Positions 20,421 to 32,041 of a stretch of DNA of 64,000 bases are shown here, one piece after another. The notes below the pieces were generated by a model. The model did not search any database. It was not told the origin of the DNA and saw only the letters and a program-made list of their open reading frames with translations. Every line of letters starts with the position of its first letter. Position 1 is the stretch's first letter. The DNA comes from Hydractinia symbiolongicarpus (Eukaryota; Cnidaria; Hydrozoa; Anthoathecata; Hydractiniidae), in NCBI RefSeq assembly GCF_029227915.1, contig NC_079876.1:18042001-18106000 (forward strand), given 5' to 3'. Position numbers and translations under genes: made by a program.

Positions 20421-22280
20421 TTAAGTAAACAAATAGAAAAAATGTATACTTTCCTTGTGTTTTGCGTTACAGTAAGTAAAGCGAAAATAATTCTTTAATT
20501 TCTTCTTTCTGCATGGTAAAGGGTCGTCCTTGATTTTCATAGCAGCATCAGTGTTAACATTCTCACCTTGTATTGGTGTAAATATCTTCTGGTTTCTAAT
20601 GGAATTATCGTTATCTCCAGAAATCTCAAACAGTTGGGTTGTGTTTTCTGGCACCCATGGAGCGTTGGCGACCAAAATTAATCTAAATAAAACAAATAAA
20701 GCTGTTTGTTTATATAGTCCATTAAAATTTGTAATACAAATTGATGATGCCACTTTAAATTGGGAACTTGTTGGTAAATTGTCTACGTTAAACATTTCCC
20801 AACATTTCTTCCCATTTGCCTCTGTTAAACATGATTTTTCTAAATAATAACCAAACTTTGTGTAAACAAAAAAATCGCAATATAATGTGTTTGTGACAGC
20901 CATATGACCTTGGATTTGATAAAAGTATGCTGATCTAACTTTTAAGTTTGGCGCATCCTCAACTAATTCCAGATAAGGCAAATTTATTGCTGTGGGAATT
21001 TCACTGCATATCAAGTAAGGGCATTTTATTTCTGCTAAACCATGGCCACAACAATCACAATTAACAACAAGGTCTGGTGATGCACCAATATACGGATAAT
21101 CCTTAAGAAGAACCAAACCTGTCTCAGATGATTTGAATTTTTCATGTTTTTTTTTTTTATTATAGCTATGTATTTTTGTTTAGATTTCGGTTCCATTGCT
21201 TTTCCATGCTTTAACGCTTTTGTCTCTACAAAAGGTGCAATTCCAAGTAGGGAATTTGTTAAAGGCTTTGTGTTGGCATTTGTTTTTTTATCTAAAGTCT
21301 CCATTTTAGTACAAACTCTATAAAAATTTGAAGCTGTTATGCGACCTTTTCTTTGTTGTTACCAAATTGTTGTTTCAGATTGTTTTGAGGAAACTATAGC
21401 TAAGTCTTTTATTTGTTTATCAGAAACAGTGATTTTTTTGTTTAAAAATGTCAATGTTCTCTTCCAGAGTCTTATTTTGATTAAATTGAAAAGTTTCACT
21501 TATTGATACAATGGATTCAGGTACATCAAAATTTGGGCTTTCAACTATATTTAACCTTTCGTTTTTCATAGACTTGAAGAGTTTTTCTCTTAATTTTTCT
21601 TTATCGTGTAACTGTGCGAAGTGAGATTCTTGCTTTTCCTTTATATAATGTGTTTTTTACCATGTTATTTGGGTGGCTGGTAATGCTGTCTAGTCCACCT
21701 TTGTGCCAGAAGGAACTGTCCACACACATTTTAGCTTGTTTTAGAAGGTTTTGTAGCGCTGGTTACGACAGCATCTTAGATTAAAAATAATATGGCAATG
21801 ACATGATTACACATTCCAGCCATGGATGCTGTACATGAGCAATAACCTGACTTTCTTTCCCCACCAGGCTGTTCTGCATCTTTGTCTTTAGTACAAATGA
21901 TCAACACAAAGTAGGGTTTAGAATTCATACTTTGTGAATCTGCATCTTAATAGGCAATATGGTGAGCTTGGACTGATATTGTGTATGAATATTTCGCGTA
22001 CCAAATCTTGCTAAAATAGCGTTAGGCTTTTCCAACTTTGTATTCTCGGTCAAGTCTTGCAATAAACTCAGAACCAATGACAACTTCCCTTTGTTTTCAC
22101 CTGTCCATCCCTCTTTAATTAGCAATGGGTCAGGGATAACGGCGTCATTTATAAGCACTTTTTTGATCATCATTACACAAGGCGCGTTCAACAGTCTCAA
22201 GCGATGGGTCAACTTCAGCCTTTTCAGAATAAGCGACGTAGGCTCTAAAAATAATCGAAGTCACCATGAGGTTGAGTAAA
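20421..22280 (-). pseudogene. SWIM zinc finger plus YqaJ-type exonuclease transposon protein, copy B (broken)
   Basis: On the minus strand, DPLLIKEGWTGENKGKL near 22130, then a canonical SWIM finger near 21860-21790 (GYCSCTASMAGMCNHVIAIL, ligands C, C, C, H), then QRKGRITASNFYRVCTK near 21350, NTKPLTNSLLGIAPFVETKA, and after a frameshift near 21115 the exonuclease core: YIGASPDLVV, GLAEIKCPYLICSE, YFYQIQGHMAVT and CDFFVYTKFG. GASPD, E-I-K and Q.QG are the conserved blocks of the YqaJ/lambda exonuclease fold. The lower frame is open from 21116 to 20421. It is a diverged paralogue of copy A at 7.3-9.3 kb. Confidence 0.6.
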
Positions 22281-23229
22281 ACAAAATGATACATTTACAA
22301 TATTATGCATGGTACTTACCTAGCTACTAAGTCATCAAAGTTCCCTCTGTATTCTTGTGTTGTATATACAAGAAGTTTTTTAAAGAGTTTACAGACCACA
22401 AACGGAAATGATCAGAGCTCATATCCTCATTTATATTTTTTTAAAACACGTGCTCGGCAAATGTTACCATGCGGAGTTTTTACTTTCACTTTTGCGCCCC
22501 CTTTTCCAGTAGAAAACATTTGATTGGTAGATTCGATAAGTCTGCTACTTACTTCCCAGGGAATTTTATTTTGTGGAACATGCACTGAGAACTAGTTATC
22601 GCCCGCAATACGAACCAATACAAAGAATCGGTAAATTAATGCTGAAAACCAATTAATTCTCAAGGAGATAATAAGCATCGCCATCATTGAGCGTTGAGGT
22701 GTATAATAAAAAAAACTTCGACATAAATGGTAGAACAGGAGCGTAACGAACAGCGATTAATTGACATGGTAATTACAAGTAAAATCGCATCAAATCTACT
22801 AACTTATTCAGACAGTAGCTAGCTTTGTTTACCTACCATAGGTAGCCATATTTAATTTGGATACTATAGCAACGTGAGAATATGTACAACATAGGATGAT
22901 ATTTGATGAAGTTAATGCAGTTGAAAGGTCTGACAGTGACTTTGATAGCTTTTCTTACAAACATCATCAGTTATATCGTTCGCCATTGATTGCTTCGAAT
23001 GTTAATACACCTCTTCACAGTGTTTGCTGGGATAGAGCTTGAAGCACTAACTGACCTCGTACTGACTGTGTCACTTTTATATTGTTTTAATTTTAGGAAA
23101 CGATCAAGTATTAGCAATTCATTACTTATCCGTACTTCAAAGTCACTACTTAATTGAGTATATTTTATTAATTGATCCCCCTCTTTAATAATTTCGGAAA
23201 TCGCATCCGTAATACTTAAAAAATGGATA

Positions 23230-23405
23230 TTGTTGACACTGTGTCGTGTATTGTCAAAGGGTGTTGTAAAGCAATAGTAGAAAGAATGGCGACCGAATTC
23301 ATCAAAGTTCCAATTTGAATATTCCGAACGATTTAGGAGCAATAGACAAGAAGCATGTGAGGATTCAGAAACCCAAAAATGGTGGTTCATTTTTGGGTTT
23401 AACTA
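23230..23405 (+). pseudogene. HARBI1-like (PIF/Harbinger) transposase fragment
   Basis: Plus-strand frames give VDTVSCIVKGCCKAIVERM, then, after a shift, NIPNDLGAIDKKHVRIQKP and NGGSFLGLTIN. LGAIDxKHVRI is the first Asp block of the HARBI1/PIF DDE nuclease. Only this block remains, so it is a relic. Confidence 0.5.
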
Positions 23406-23489
23406 TAAACATCATCATTCTATTATTTTAATGAATGATTCTATTATTTTCATTCTATTATTTTAATGGCAATTGCAGGTCCTGAATCA

Positions 23490-23655
23490 TTTTGTTTGAT
23501 GAAGTTTGATCGCTATCAAACTTCATCAAACTATACTTTTTTCTTCTTTTCTCATTTTTTCGAAAAAAATCCTGTTTGCTGGTCAACTCAAATGCATCAA
23601 AATTTTCATCAAACTCGCTAGTTTGATGGAGTTTGATGAAAACTTTGACGCATTT
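23490..23655. repeat. Nested perfect hairpins (TTTGATGAAGTTTGAT arms)
   Basis: At 23497-23532, TTTGATGAAGTTTGAT and its exact reverse complement are separated by four bases. At about 23588-23655 a second fold-back pairs ATGCATCAAAATTTTCATC with GATGAAAACTTTGACGCAT around a GCTAGTTTGATG loop. The arms share the TTTGATGRAGTTTGATGA theme. Open frames on both strands here are by-products of the symmetry. Confidence 0.7.
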
Positions 23656-23851
23656 GCGCACACCTTTATATCGAACAAAATATTTTCTGTACTGCCGAAG
23701 CATTTAAAAAGTATATATCACATTCGTCACACGTGGCTTAAGAGTCACACGTTAAATAAAAATACATAAATAATTAGCATATGCTGCTTGGCTAGGTTGG
23801 TTGTTATCATGTAGTTTCATACCAATTTTTCGATTAAAAATATAGCAAGTA

Positions 23852-25753
23852 CTAGCCGGGAGACCCGGCGTTTCGACACCGGGTTAAGCCACAAGTAACT
23901 GTTGTTGAACGCCTTGAGGAGCGCTTAATAAGAACCGCAAACTGTGCAACCCGGTGAGGTGGAGCGCTTTAGTACGGGTATGCAGTATGTCGTAAATCAA
24001 GTGGAGGGCACACACCATTGCAGTGTTGCGACTGTAAGATATTTAAAAAAAAATAATTTCCCGCAACAAAAGCTGAATTAAAACAGTTTACAAACCGTTG
24101 TTACTCCGCCATAGCAAAAACAATCGGGCAATATTATTTTATTTTGCGGAATTAGTTTCCTTAAAAGTTCAAAACTTAATCATGACAGTGGGCCGAGAAC
24201 GCATAATACCCTTTTCATAAAAAACTTTACTGCAATTTCGGTTTAACTTAAAACACAGGAAAAATCCAGTCGTTACCCCATAAAAAAACTAATAAAAATC
24301 CATAATTTGAGTGCTCTAGTACAGGTATGCAGAATATGCCGTGAATTGAGTAAAGCTCACACAACATTATAGTGTTTCGGTTGTAATGTACTTTTTAAAA
24401 TATATGTATATATATAACTTTACTGCAACTTTAACCAAAATAAAAACACAGTTTACAACCTGTTGTTACCCCGTCATAAGAAAAGAAAATAGTCAATATT
24501 ATTTTATTTTGCGGAGTACGTTTCAGTAAACCTTAACAAATTAATCATGACACCGGACTGAGCACTTAGTACAGGTAAATGGTGTCACACATGCGTTATA
24601 GCCATAATAGCCTTTTCCCAAAAAAACTTATCGCAACTTCAATTTAAATAAAAAACACACAAAACACCCTGTTGTTAACACCAGGTTGAATGTTTATTGC
24701 AGGTAAAAAAACTTTATCACAACGGATTAAATAAAAACACGGAAAAAGCACGTCATTAACACCAGGCGGAGCACTTAACATGTAAATTGTGTCATATATG
24801 AGTAACAGGCGTAATAAAATTTTCCAAATAAAATTTATCACAACGGTTTAAATAAAAACACAGGAAACAGCCCGTCGTTAACACCAGGCTGAGCGCTTAA
24901 CAGGTGAATCGTGTCATAGGGGTAATACCATTTTCCAAAAATCCTTATCGCTTCGGTTTTAAAAGAAATCAGTGAACAGCCTGGCATTAACCCGGTTCAG
25001 TTTAAAAAATTACTCAGCAACTTTATTTTGAATAATAAATTTTTAAATCAGTAATAAAAGTGGCCGCTGCCAACTGCATTTAGCATAAGAATTGTTAAGA
25101 ATTGTGTTGCAGCCAAACTGCATTTGGCTACTTTCACTTGCAGCCAAACTGCATTTGGCTACTTTCACTTTTTAGCAGGATGTAGCTAAAAGAGGAGCTA
25201 GCTAGGTAGACCCAACTTCAACATAAAAATAAATAATAATATACCAAACTGAATAAAAACTTTAAAAGTATAGGAATAAATAAAGCTAGCTATAGCTAGC
25301 TGCCTCAAAATGTACGTTTTATAGCTAGCCAAAAACTTAAAATTGGTTTGTTTAAGATTTATACGTAGCTAGAAAACGTGATGAAATATTCACCTTAACA
25401 TGTGAAAACAAACTAAATAATCCTATAGGATAAAAAGTACTCAGAAGAAATAAGGAGGATTGAAAGGAAACCTACAAACTTCACACCATCTCTTCCAAAC
25501 CAAAATGGCCTTCGTAGGGGTAGCAAGTTTCCTCCCGGCATGTTGAGGCCGCGAAGCACTTGGATTGGTCATTAGTGAAAATGGAGCCTTGTGATTGGTT
25601 TATTGCAATGAGCGGCAAAGCAAGGCCGGTAAAAAAACGGGGTCTGCCGGGGATTCGAAAAAGCTGCAGGGCCGCGGGGATTTTCGGCGGGTCTTGCTAC
25701 TCGCTCCGCCATGTTGCGCAGAGACAGACAGACGACGGCTATTATAATAGAGA
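23852..25753 (-). mobile_element. Helitron-like element B with internal tandem repeats
   Basis: On the minus strand the element begins with TCTCTATTATAATAGCC at 25753 and ends with a perfect hairpin GCCGGGTCTCCCGGC running into CTAG at 23855-23852, followed by T. A 5' TC, a 3' CTRR end preceded by a hairpin and a following T are Helitron hallmarks. The left half (about 24200-25010) contains degenerate repeats of roughly 100-190 bp around AACACAGGAAACAGCCCGTC. No Rep/helicase gene is present, so it would be non-autonomous. Whether both ends belong to one element is inferred from position and orientation. Confidence 0.5.
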
Positions 25754-25942
25754 CTAGTCGTTAGCCCGTGGAAAAATCCACGGGGACGCCCGTCCTTTAA
25801 ATTAACCCGTTGCAACAAAGTGGACAGAAATATATCGCCTTTGGTATTGGTGCGCATTTTAAAAATTTCGTGTTTCCGTTACGGGACACGGCTTTCGTGG
25901 ACACACAGACAGACAGACGGAATACGGCTATTATTAAAGAGA
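25754..25942 (-). mobile_element. Short Helitron-like element A (189 bp)
   Basis: On the minus strand it starts A/TCTCTTTAATAATAGCCG, has a CTGT microsatellite just inside the 5' end, and ends with hairpin CCCGTGGATTTTTCCACGGG then CTAACGACTAG. Its CTAG end (25757-25754) is followed directly by the TC start of element B. The same ends recur at 37.5, 39.8, 41.4 and 55.3 kb. Confidence 0.7.
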
Positions 25943-26120
25943 TTTCGGTTTACCAGGTTTTTGTAATGCATATAGTATACCTTGCACCATCTCTTTAGGC
26001 TCATTACCTGTTTCAACCATTTTATTGTACATTAATGCGTGGCGTTGATATATTTTATCGGGTTCGTATTTTAGTAGCTCGACTGTTATTTCGGTCACAT
26101 CGCTTTTCCTTTTTTTTTTC
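25943..26120 (-). pseudogene. LINE reverse transcriptase fragment
   Basis: The minus frame reads EITVELLKYEPDKIYQRHAL and GNEPKEMVQGILYALQKPGK. The pattern E+L+ (PAELLK-like), then W/M...ILxxLxKPGKP, is the block between RT motifs 1 and 2 of L2/jockey-like LINEs. It is interrupted by the Helitron insertion on its left and covers less than a tenth of an RT. Confidence 0.5.
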
Positions 26121-26199
26121 TGTTGTGAATGGAAATATAATTTTCGCATTTCAATATCAATACGCATTTTGTATTAAAATTGCGCACCTGTTAAAAGCC

Positions 26200-29100
26200 C
26201 AAATTCATTACTGCTTCGACCTTTGAAGGAATTTTCGTTTTTTTAGTGTTTTCAAGTACTGAGTGTAATAATGTAATATATCTCTTATAATAATACGAAG
26301 ACTGTATCTGTGTGTCAGTTAAAGGCAAAGTGGATTATATTTTTTTTTCTTTAAAAGCGTCTATAAAGTATCCCCTCTAAAAATATTTTGCTTACGATTT
26401 TAACTGACTAAAACAAATCATGTAATAGAATAATTCATTTGATGCTAATTTAAATTTCCCGTAAATTATTGCACGGATAAAGTCACGGGTAATTAACGTT
26501 TTTATTATTATTGTCTATTTCGTTGAAGAGATTTAATTCATTGTTCGTGCTTTTTTAATGAATTTGACAACGAATTATTTTTGTGATAAGAAACTTACAA
26601 CTAGAAATTAAAAAAAAAGGTTGCGAAGCATTTCGCAAATTGCAAGCAAAATTAAACTATCCAATAATTTGTCCCTAGCGCTTCTTGTTTCTTTGGCGCT
26701 AACATCTTTCGAAATACATCAAAATAAATCAAAATTGAATATTATATAAAAGAACCCTGGGGACAAGGTAGGAAAATGAACGATCTGCAGAACAATTCGT
26801 TGCGCAAAAACAGTTTTTTTTTGCTAATAGACTGCGCGAGTATTTGATGTGCGTGGGATATTCTTTTCCAAATGTGCGAGAAAATTAGATTACGCGAAAC
26901 TAACAAAAACGAATAACGCGTGTTAAAATTTTGTACCGCCTTTTCCCACAGAATGATAAAAGTAAAGAGCGCAATACAAAATTACACTTTTAGCAGTATT
27001 CCGAAAGATATGTAATACATCGAGTTGTATAACCCGCAGAAGTTGGTCCTAACGTTAACGATTTCGTAAATGACCTTACAACAAAACAGTATTTTTGTCA
27101 CGTAAAAATACCGGCACTAGAAGCCACAGAGTCTGCTGGAACGAATTTCGAAAACTCACAGGAAACAATTAAAACAAAAAACAAACAAATCAAAACAGTT
27201 TTTTAACTTTATCAAGATTTATTAAATAGTTTCAAATTTGGGCAGAAAAACAATAACGCTTTCGCCTTCTTTTTACCACACGCATTGGAAGATTACATAA
27301 CTCACTCCCCTTTGTACACAATCTGAAAGAAAAAGAAAACATTTTCATATAGTGAAGCTTCCAGTGCCTTTAAGGGATGGCCAAGTCAATGGAATTGAAA
27401 GCACTGCTTTTCATCTTATAAATAATTAAGGCTAATTCGGAAAAGTATAAAAGAAAAAACTAAACAATTTGGCAACTTTACTAATTTTATATGCAAAGTT
27501 CCAACCATACCAACAGTTTCCAAATCTGACAAAATAATTTTAGAAGTGTTTATTTTTTCAGAATTTGATTGATGCAAGGCCAAGGGAAATTAAATAAGTT
27601 TATTGTCCTAGACCCATTCAAAAACATATGCTTCTCATCATTCAGTTTTTTTTCAACCAACATTAATGTAATCACCCAGAGGAAATTATAATGTCTCTTG
27701 TGTGTGTTTTAGAAGCTGAGTACACAAATACACAAATATTACAAGTGCTGAATTTGGCAATCATATTTTGCAATCAGACCCTTTTAAAAACTATGCTGAA
27801 TCATGTCATTATTAAATTCAGCACTAATAAAAAAGCACCTTGGATAGGATTCTTTGTTGGATGAATAAAATGACTGACAAATGGTTTATCGTGAATGAAA
27901 TAGTAATTTTTACACAAATAATTTAAAAAATAATAAACTTTTTTATGTTGGGTTGTTCTCAAACACACGTGGGCGGTGGACAAGAAACTGTGGTGTAATT
28001 TCTCTTGCTCTATTATTCCTGAGAATATTCTAAAATAAGAGGGTGTCAATAAGCTGCAAACGGCCATATATATATATAAGGGCGAGTGCGGGCAACTTTT
28101 CCAATTAAATAAGTGGTTGTCTTCCAAAACCGCCCGCACTTTCCCGAACTTGCCTGAAGCATTTCCAAAATTCAATTCCTTGTAACATACCTTGTGGACG
28201 ATAGTTGGAAAAAGATGCTTTAAGAGAAAGGAGTTAATAAAGTTTAAAAGTTATTTATCAAGTAAATTGTATCAAAAACCATCAAAAACAGTTCTTTTAA
28301 GAGCTTTGCTACCACATAGTTTATTTTATGGTCTATGCAGGTTTTTTCGGGTGAATACTTCAACTTTTTTGCAAAACGCTAAACTTGCCCAAAAACGCCT
28401 GCACGTTATACGGCGTATGCAGCTTATCAGCACCCTTGTTCTGAAATTACAAGCAGTTTCGAAGATGCCCACGCCATTTAGAGGACGTGTGCGGCTTGGG
28501 CACGCTTGGAGTTCTGTTTAATGACAGTTTTAATGTCGTTTTAAACCTTGTTCTCAGGGAGGGTGTACGGACAACTAATTCCTATTGACAATTACATTGC
28601 TGTTGATTTGATAGCAAAAGTGGATATTTGTTTTAATTACTGTAACAGGTTACTTATATAATAAATAAAAAACTGTGATAAAAAACGGTTGGTCGGCTCA
28701 CTCTAGCACCCAGAGCTATTTGTTTTGTCTGCGCCCTAGCTACAGGTTTTCCTATATCTGGCTATCAGTTAGGTAGTAATACAGCTTCTCCATATGTATT
28801 CCACAAATTACTTTCAATTCTTTTATACAAAACTGAGCTCTAGCTAGCTACCTTTCGTGTGATTAAGCCTTACCTTGATTTGGATAAAACCAATTAAAAT
28901 TGATAATATTGTATTCTTACATCTTCTTAGAAACAATAAAATAAAACACAGCTCGACGCGTTATAATTGTACAAATTACTTCAATAATTCTTTAGAAAAG
29001 GGTACCTTACACAGGAGCTTTTCAATCCAACTAAAATCCCCAGAAAAAGCACAGCAACAAAAAAGCTTAAAATACACACGTAAAGTCGATTAGAAACAGG

Positions 29101-29700
29101 ACTAGCAATAAATTTTTTCAAAAGAAGAAAACCGTTTTAATACTATTATGTTTCATTAAAATACAACTATAATAGTATTAGAAGCAAAATTGCAAAATAA
29201 TTAATTTATTATTTATACAATAATTAGCTATAATACAAAGATATAAGGCATATTTTAGGTCTGTAAAATATGCGTGTCTAAAATGCCGACTACCGTTTCT
29301 TGTTCACGGCATATTCCTCTTTGTGTGTTCAAGTTCGGCGGACGTATAATCCGTACCAAAAGATGGGGGGTGTCAAAATCCGGGGGTGGGGGGGGTACGA
29401 GCCGTACTTGTTGCATCTTTTACTAGACTTATACTTTAACCCCTCGGTCCAAACTTATTTGTTTTATTAGAAAAAAAATACCCTAGCTTTATGTGCAAAA
29501 ATATCAGTCCTATTTCTTTACGGTGATTTTATATGATTTTTTTTCTATCGAAATTTTGAGAATCTCAATAATTCACTTGGTATACCTCGTGTGTAGCAAA
29601 CGTGCTCCACCATTTCGCTTCGCTCGCAAAGCTCAATTGCTTCGCAATAAATTTTGAAAGTTTTTGTGTGGATATTTTCACGGGTTTTCGTTTGAAACAT
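26200..29700. other. Non-coding, repeat-poor stretch
   Basis: No gene is recognisable. Open frames at 27801-28175 (minus) and 28192-28521 (plus) lack domains and splice context. A segment at 27358-27455 (CAGTGCCTTT ... GAAAGCACTG) has a relative at 57160-57240. At 29364-29398 there is a G-rich run (GGGGGG, GGGGG, GGGGGGGG) next to a short palindrome GTACGAGCCGTAC. Confidence 0.4.
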
Positions 29701-29702
29701 TT

Positions 29703-29788
29703 TTTCAGTCTTTTTAATGAAATTATCAACTTCAGTCTTTTTAATGAAATTATCTATATATTATATTATTAATAAAATTGTCTTTTTA
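29703..29788. repeat. Minisatellite flank, left of the pogo-like transposon
   Basis: Two copies of a unit of about 27 bp (TTCAGTCTTTTTAATGAAAT, then TATCAAC) lie at 29705-29757. The same unit continues at 32721-32800 on the other side of the transposon, so the transposon landed in this array. Confidence 0.7.
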
Positions 29789-29814
29789 CCGTCATTCTTC
29801 TAATTTAATCCGTC

Positions 29815-29960
29815 CTCTAATTAGTACGAATTAATTATTTTGGCAAAATGAAATAATTTATTTAACTCTAATTATTAGTACGAGTCCATAATTACTAATT
29901 TCAGATTTTCCTCTAATTTAGTACGATAAAGGTCAAATTTTCTTCTAATTATAGTACGAA
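29815..29960 (+). repeat. Subterminal direct repeats, left end of the transposon
   Basis: Four variants of CTCTAATTATTAGTACGA lie at about 29814, 29866, 29912 and 29943. Three more in the same orientation lie at 32567, 32592 and 32656 near the right end. The TAATTATTA core is palindromic. Such subterminal arrays often bind transposase, but that is inference here. Confidence 0.6.
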
Positions 29961-30032
29961 TAGTAAAAAACACGTAATTTTTTTTGTTTCAAACTTTCTT
30001 TTTTAAAAAAACATGAAAAATTTTAATCTAAT

Positions 30033-31585
30033 TTACAAAGTAAATGGATTGTCTTCAGTATCGTCACTGTCTAGGATGGTTTTAGCTTTTTCCATGCATT
30101 TTGAATAAAACTCGCCACTTCGGACTTTCGAAGGATCTGTGGTAGTTATTCCGCATACATCAAAGGATTTCATTATCATATCCTTGTCATCTGAAATAAT
30201 TTGGAATGCCTTTTCAACCCAATCCACCATGTCCTGTCTGGTTGGCGGAGGTAGCTTATAATCGCTAGGTGTAGGTGTGGGCATCTTCTCGACTGCTTTG
30301 TTGACATGCTCGACCCAACATTTTCGTAGAATTGCTTTAAATGGTTTGTTAATACATACATCCATTGGCTGACACTTTGAAGTACAACCGGCTGGGATCA
30401 TTCAGGCATCTGATTTGTTTTCGTTCAGCTTACTCGCCACAGTGTCTGTCTTGTGAGCAGAAAAGGCATCAAAGGTTAACAGGGAGTTTTCCAATCCGAG
30501 CTCTTTGTTGATTTTCTTCACATATTTGACCCATATCTCATCCAGCCAAACAATCATGAGATCTTCATCCATCCATGCTTTCTCTTGAGTTTTTACGACA
30601 AACCCAAACAAACAAATTTTCCGATAGTTCTTTCAGTCTTCCCTTTAAAAATCAGCATCGGCGGTAGCAAAGTACCGTCAGCAGCAGCTGAAAGAACGAT
30701 GGTGATATGTTTCTTGTCATTCCCTGACGTTCGAACAACACATTCTCTGCTACCGATCTTACAGATGCTCTTTGTTGGGACCATATCGAAAAAAGCTGGA
30801 GTTTCATCCATATTTTCCACCAATGATCTGGGATATTTCCCAATTCTCATGAAACGACCGGCATCTGCATAAAACTTCGAAATCGATTCTTCCAATTGAC
30901 GTGGAAGCTTTTGGCTCACTGATGTCCTGCTGTGCAGTGACAAACGATGTCGTTGAAAGAACTTCGCGACCCAGCCTCGGCTAGCATTAAAATCAGGATT
31001 GTGAGGTTGGACGACACCTTTTGCTTTCTCTTGTAACACAAGAACAGACACTGGGACATGCAAATCTCTAAGTTCAAGAATCCATCGAATCAAATCATTC
31101 TCGACTTCCAACGGATATGTTATTGGTCGACCAGCTCCTAAACGATTCCCTTTATCACTCAGCTTTACTGCTCTGCCTGGAGTTTTCACGATGTTTTGAA
31201 GAGTTGACTCGTGCACATGAAAAGCTTTGGCTGATTCGGTATAACTTTTCGTGAGTGCGTAGTGTTATCGCATTTCGATTTTCGTTTTTTCAGTGAATCT
31301 CTTACGTGTTGTGTGTTCGTTTCCACCGACGATATTGGCTCGTTGGTGTAGATAGAAATTACATATGATCGATTCGAAATGCTGAGATTGTTGCTTTAGA
31401 TTGTTGAAGTCGTGATTTTTTTCTATCATTCGCTCGATCTGTTCACCTGTGTACGGTTTGGGTGGCCTACCAACAGGCTTCTTACTTGGAGGAGGCGCTA
31501 TTTTTCCTGAAAATAATAATGGAAAGAATCCTTGAGCAAATAATAACTTAAACTCAAATGTATAGTATTTAAGAAAAAAAATCAC
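30033..31585 (-). pseudogene. pogo/Tigger-like transposase (lightly damaged)
   Basis: The exon begins after TTTTCAG near 31507 with KIAPPPSKKPVGRPPKPYTG, continues through a helix-turn-helix region (KSYTESAKAFHVHESTLQNI), a CENP-B-like segment (NPDFNASRGWVAKFFQRHRL), and the DDE domain. The three acidic blocks are ENMDETPAFFD, LLTFDAFSAHKTD and TSKCQPMDVCINKPFK, which is a DDD triad as in pogo. It ends at 30033 with an acidic tail. Only three lesions are visible: an in-frame TAA at 31265-31267, a missing base in an A-run near 30615, and a TGA at 30402-30404 where relatives have Trp. An upstream exon at about 31670-31800 supplies the N-terminus. The few lesions point to a recent copy. Confidence 0.85.
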
Positions 31586-31666
31586 CCCTATGAGTTATTC
31601 TGTCACTTTCATTTCAAAGTTGAAATCATAATTTGAGTCACATTAAACTAAAGTTTTACTTACTGC

Positions 31667-31810
31667 CTAAATAAACCACGTCGTCATCTTTTGCAGTTCC
31701 AGGAGCAAAATAAGAGGATATTTGTGATTGACGCTTTCGTTGGTTTTTAACGTTGCTTTGAAAATAGCCAAACAGTTTGGTTTGGGTTGATATGATGATA
31801 CCACGCGCGA
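31667..31810 (-). pseudogene. Upstream exon of the transposase carrying a PIP-box
   Basis: In the frame that joins the next exon, the minus strand reads TKLFGYFQSNVKNQRKRQSQ and then ISSYFAPGTAKDDDVVYLG, ending near a GCAGTAAGT donor at about 31665. QSQISSYF preceded by KR fits the PCNA-interacting PIP box, Q-x-x-I-x-x-Y-F. Pogo-family transposases are known to bind PCNA through such a motif. No ATG is visible in the frame before an upstream stop, so the start codon is either in another exon or lost. Confidence 0.5.
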
Positions 31811-32041
31811 CAGACTAACAGCACTGACAAAAGAAAAGAGTGCTCCAAATCGATTGTTTTGAATTTGTAAAATCATTTGGGTTTTCCTCTATGAAAAGAA
31901 ACATTCGATTTGCAATGCAATGAGCTCGCAATATCATTTGGATTTTCCTCCGAACAAAAACATTGGATTCGAAATGCAAAGACGTCAGTATTTGCCTGAT
32001 GCTAGCTTCTACCTCGACGTACTCAGAAAAGTTGTAGAAAA

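Noticed and set aside
20421-21304. A virus insertion, because YqaJ is often called a viral recombinase domain
   Set aside because: The SWIM-YqaJ protein is a multi-copy transposon-associated gene in animals and no other viral gene is present.
23506-23769. Overlapping ORFs on both strands at 23.5-23.7 kb
   Set aside because: They arise from the inverted repeats and show no protein pattern.
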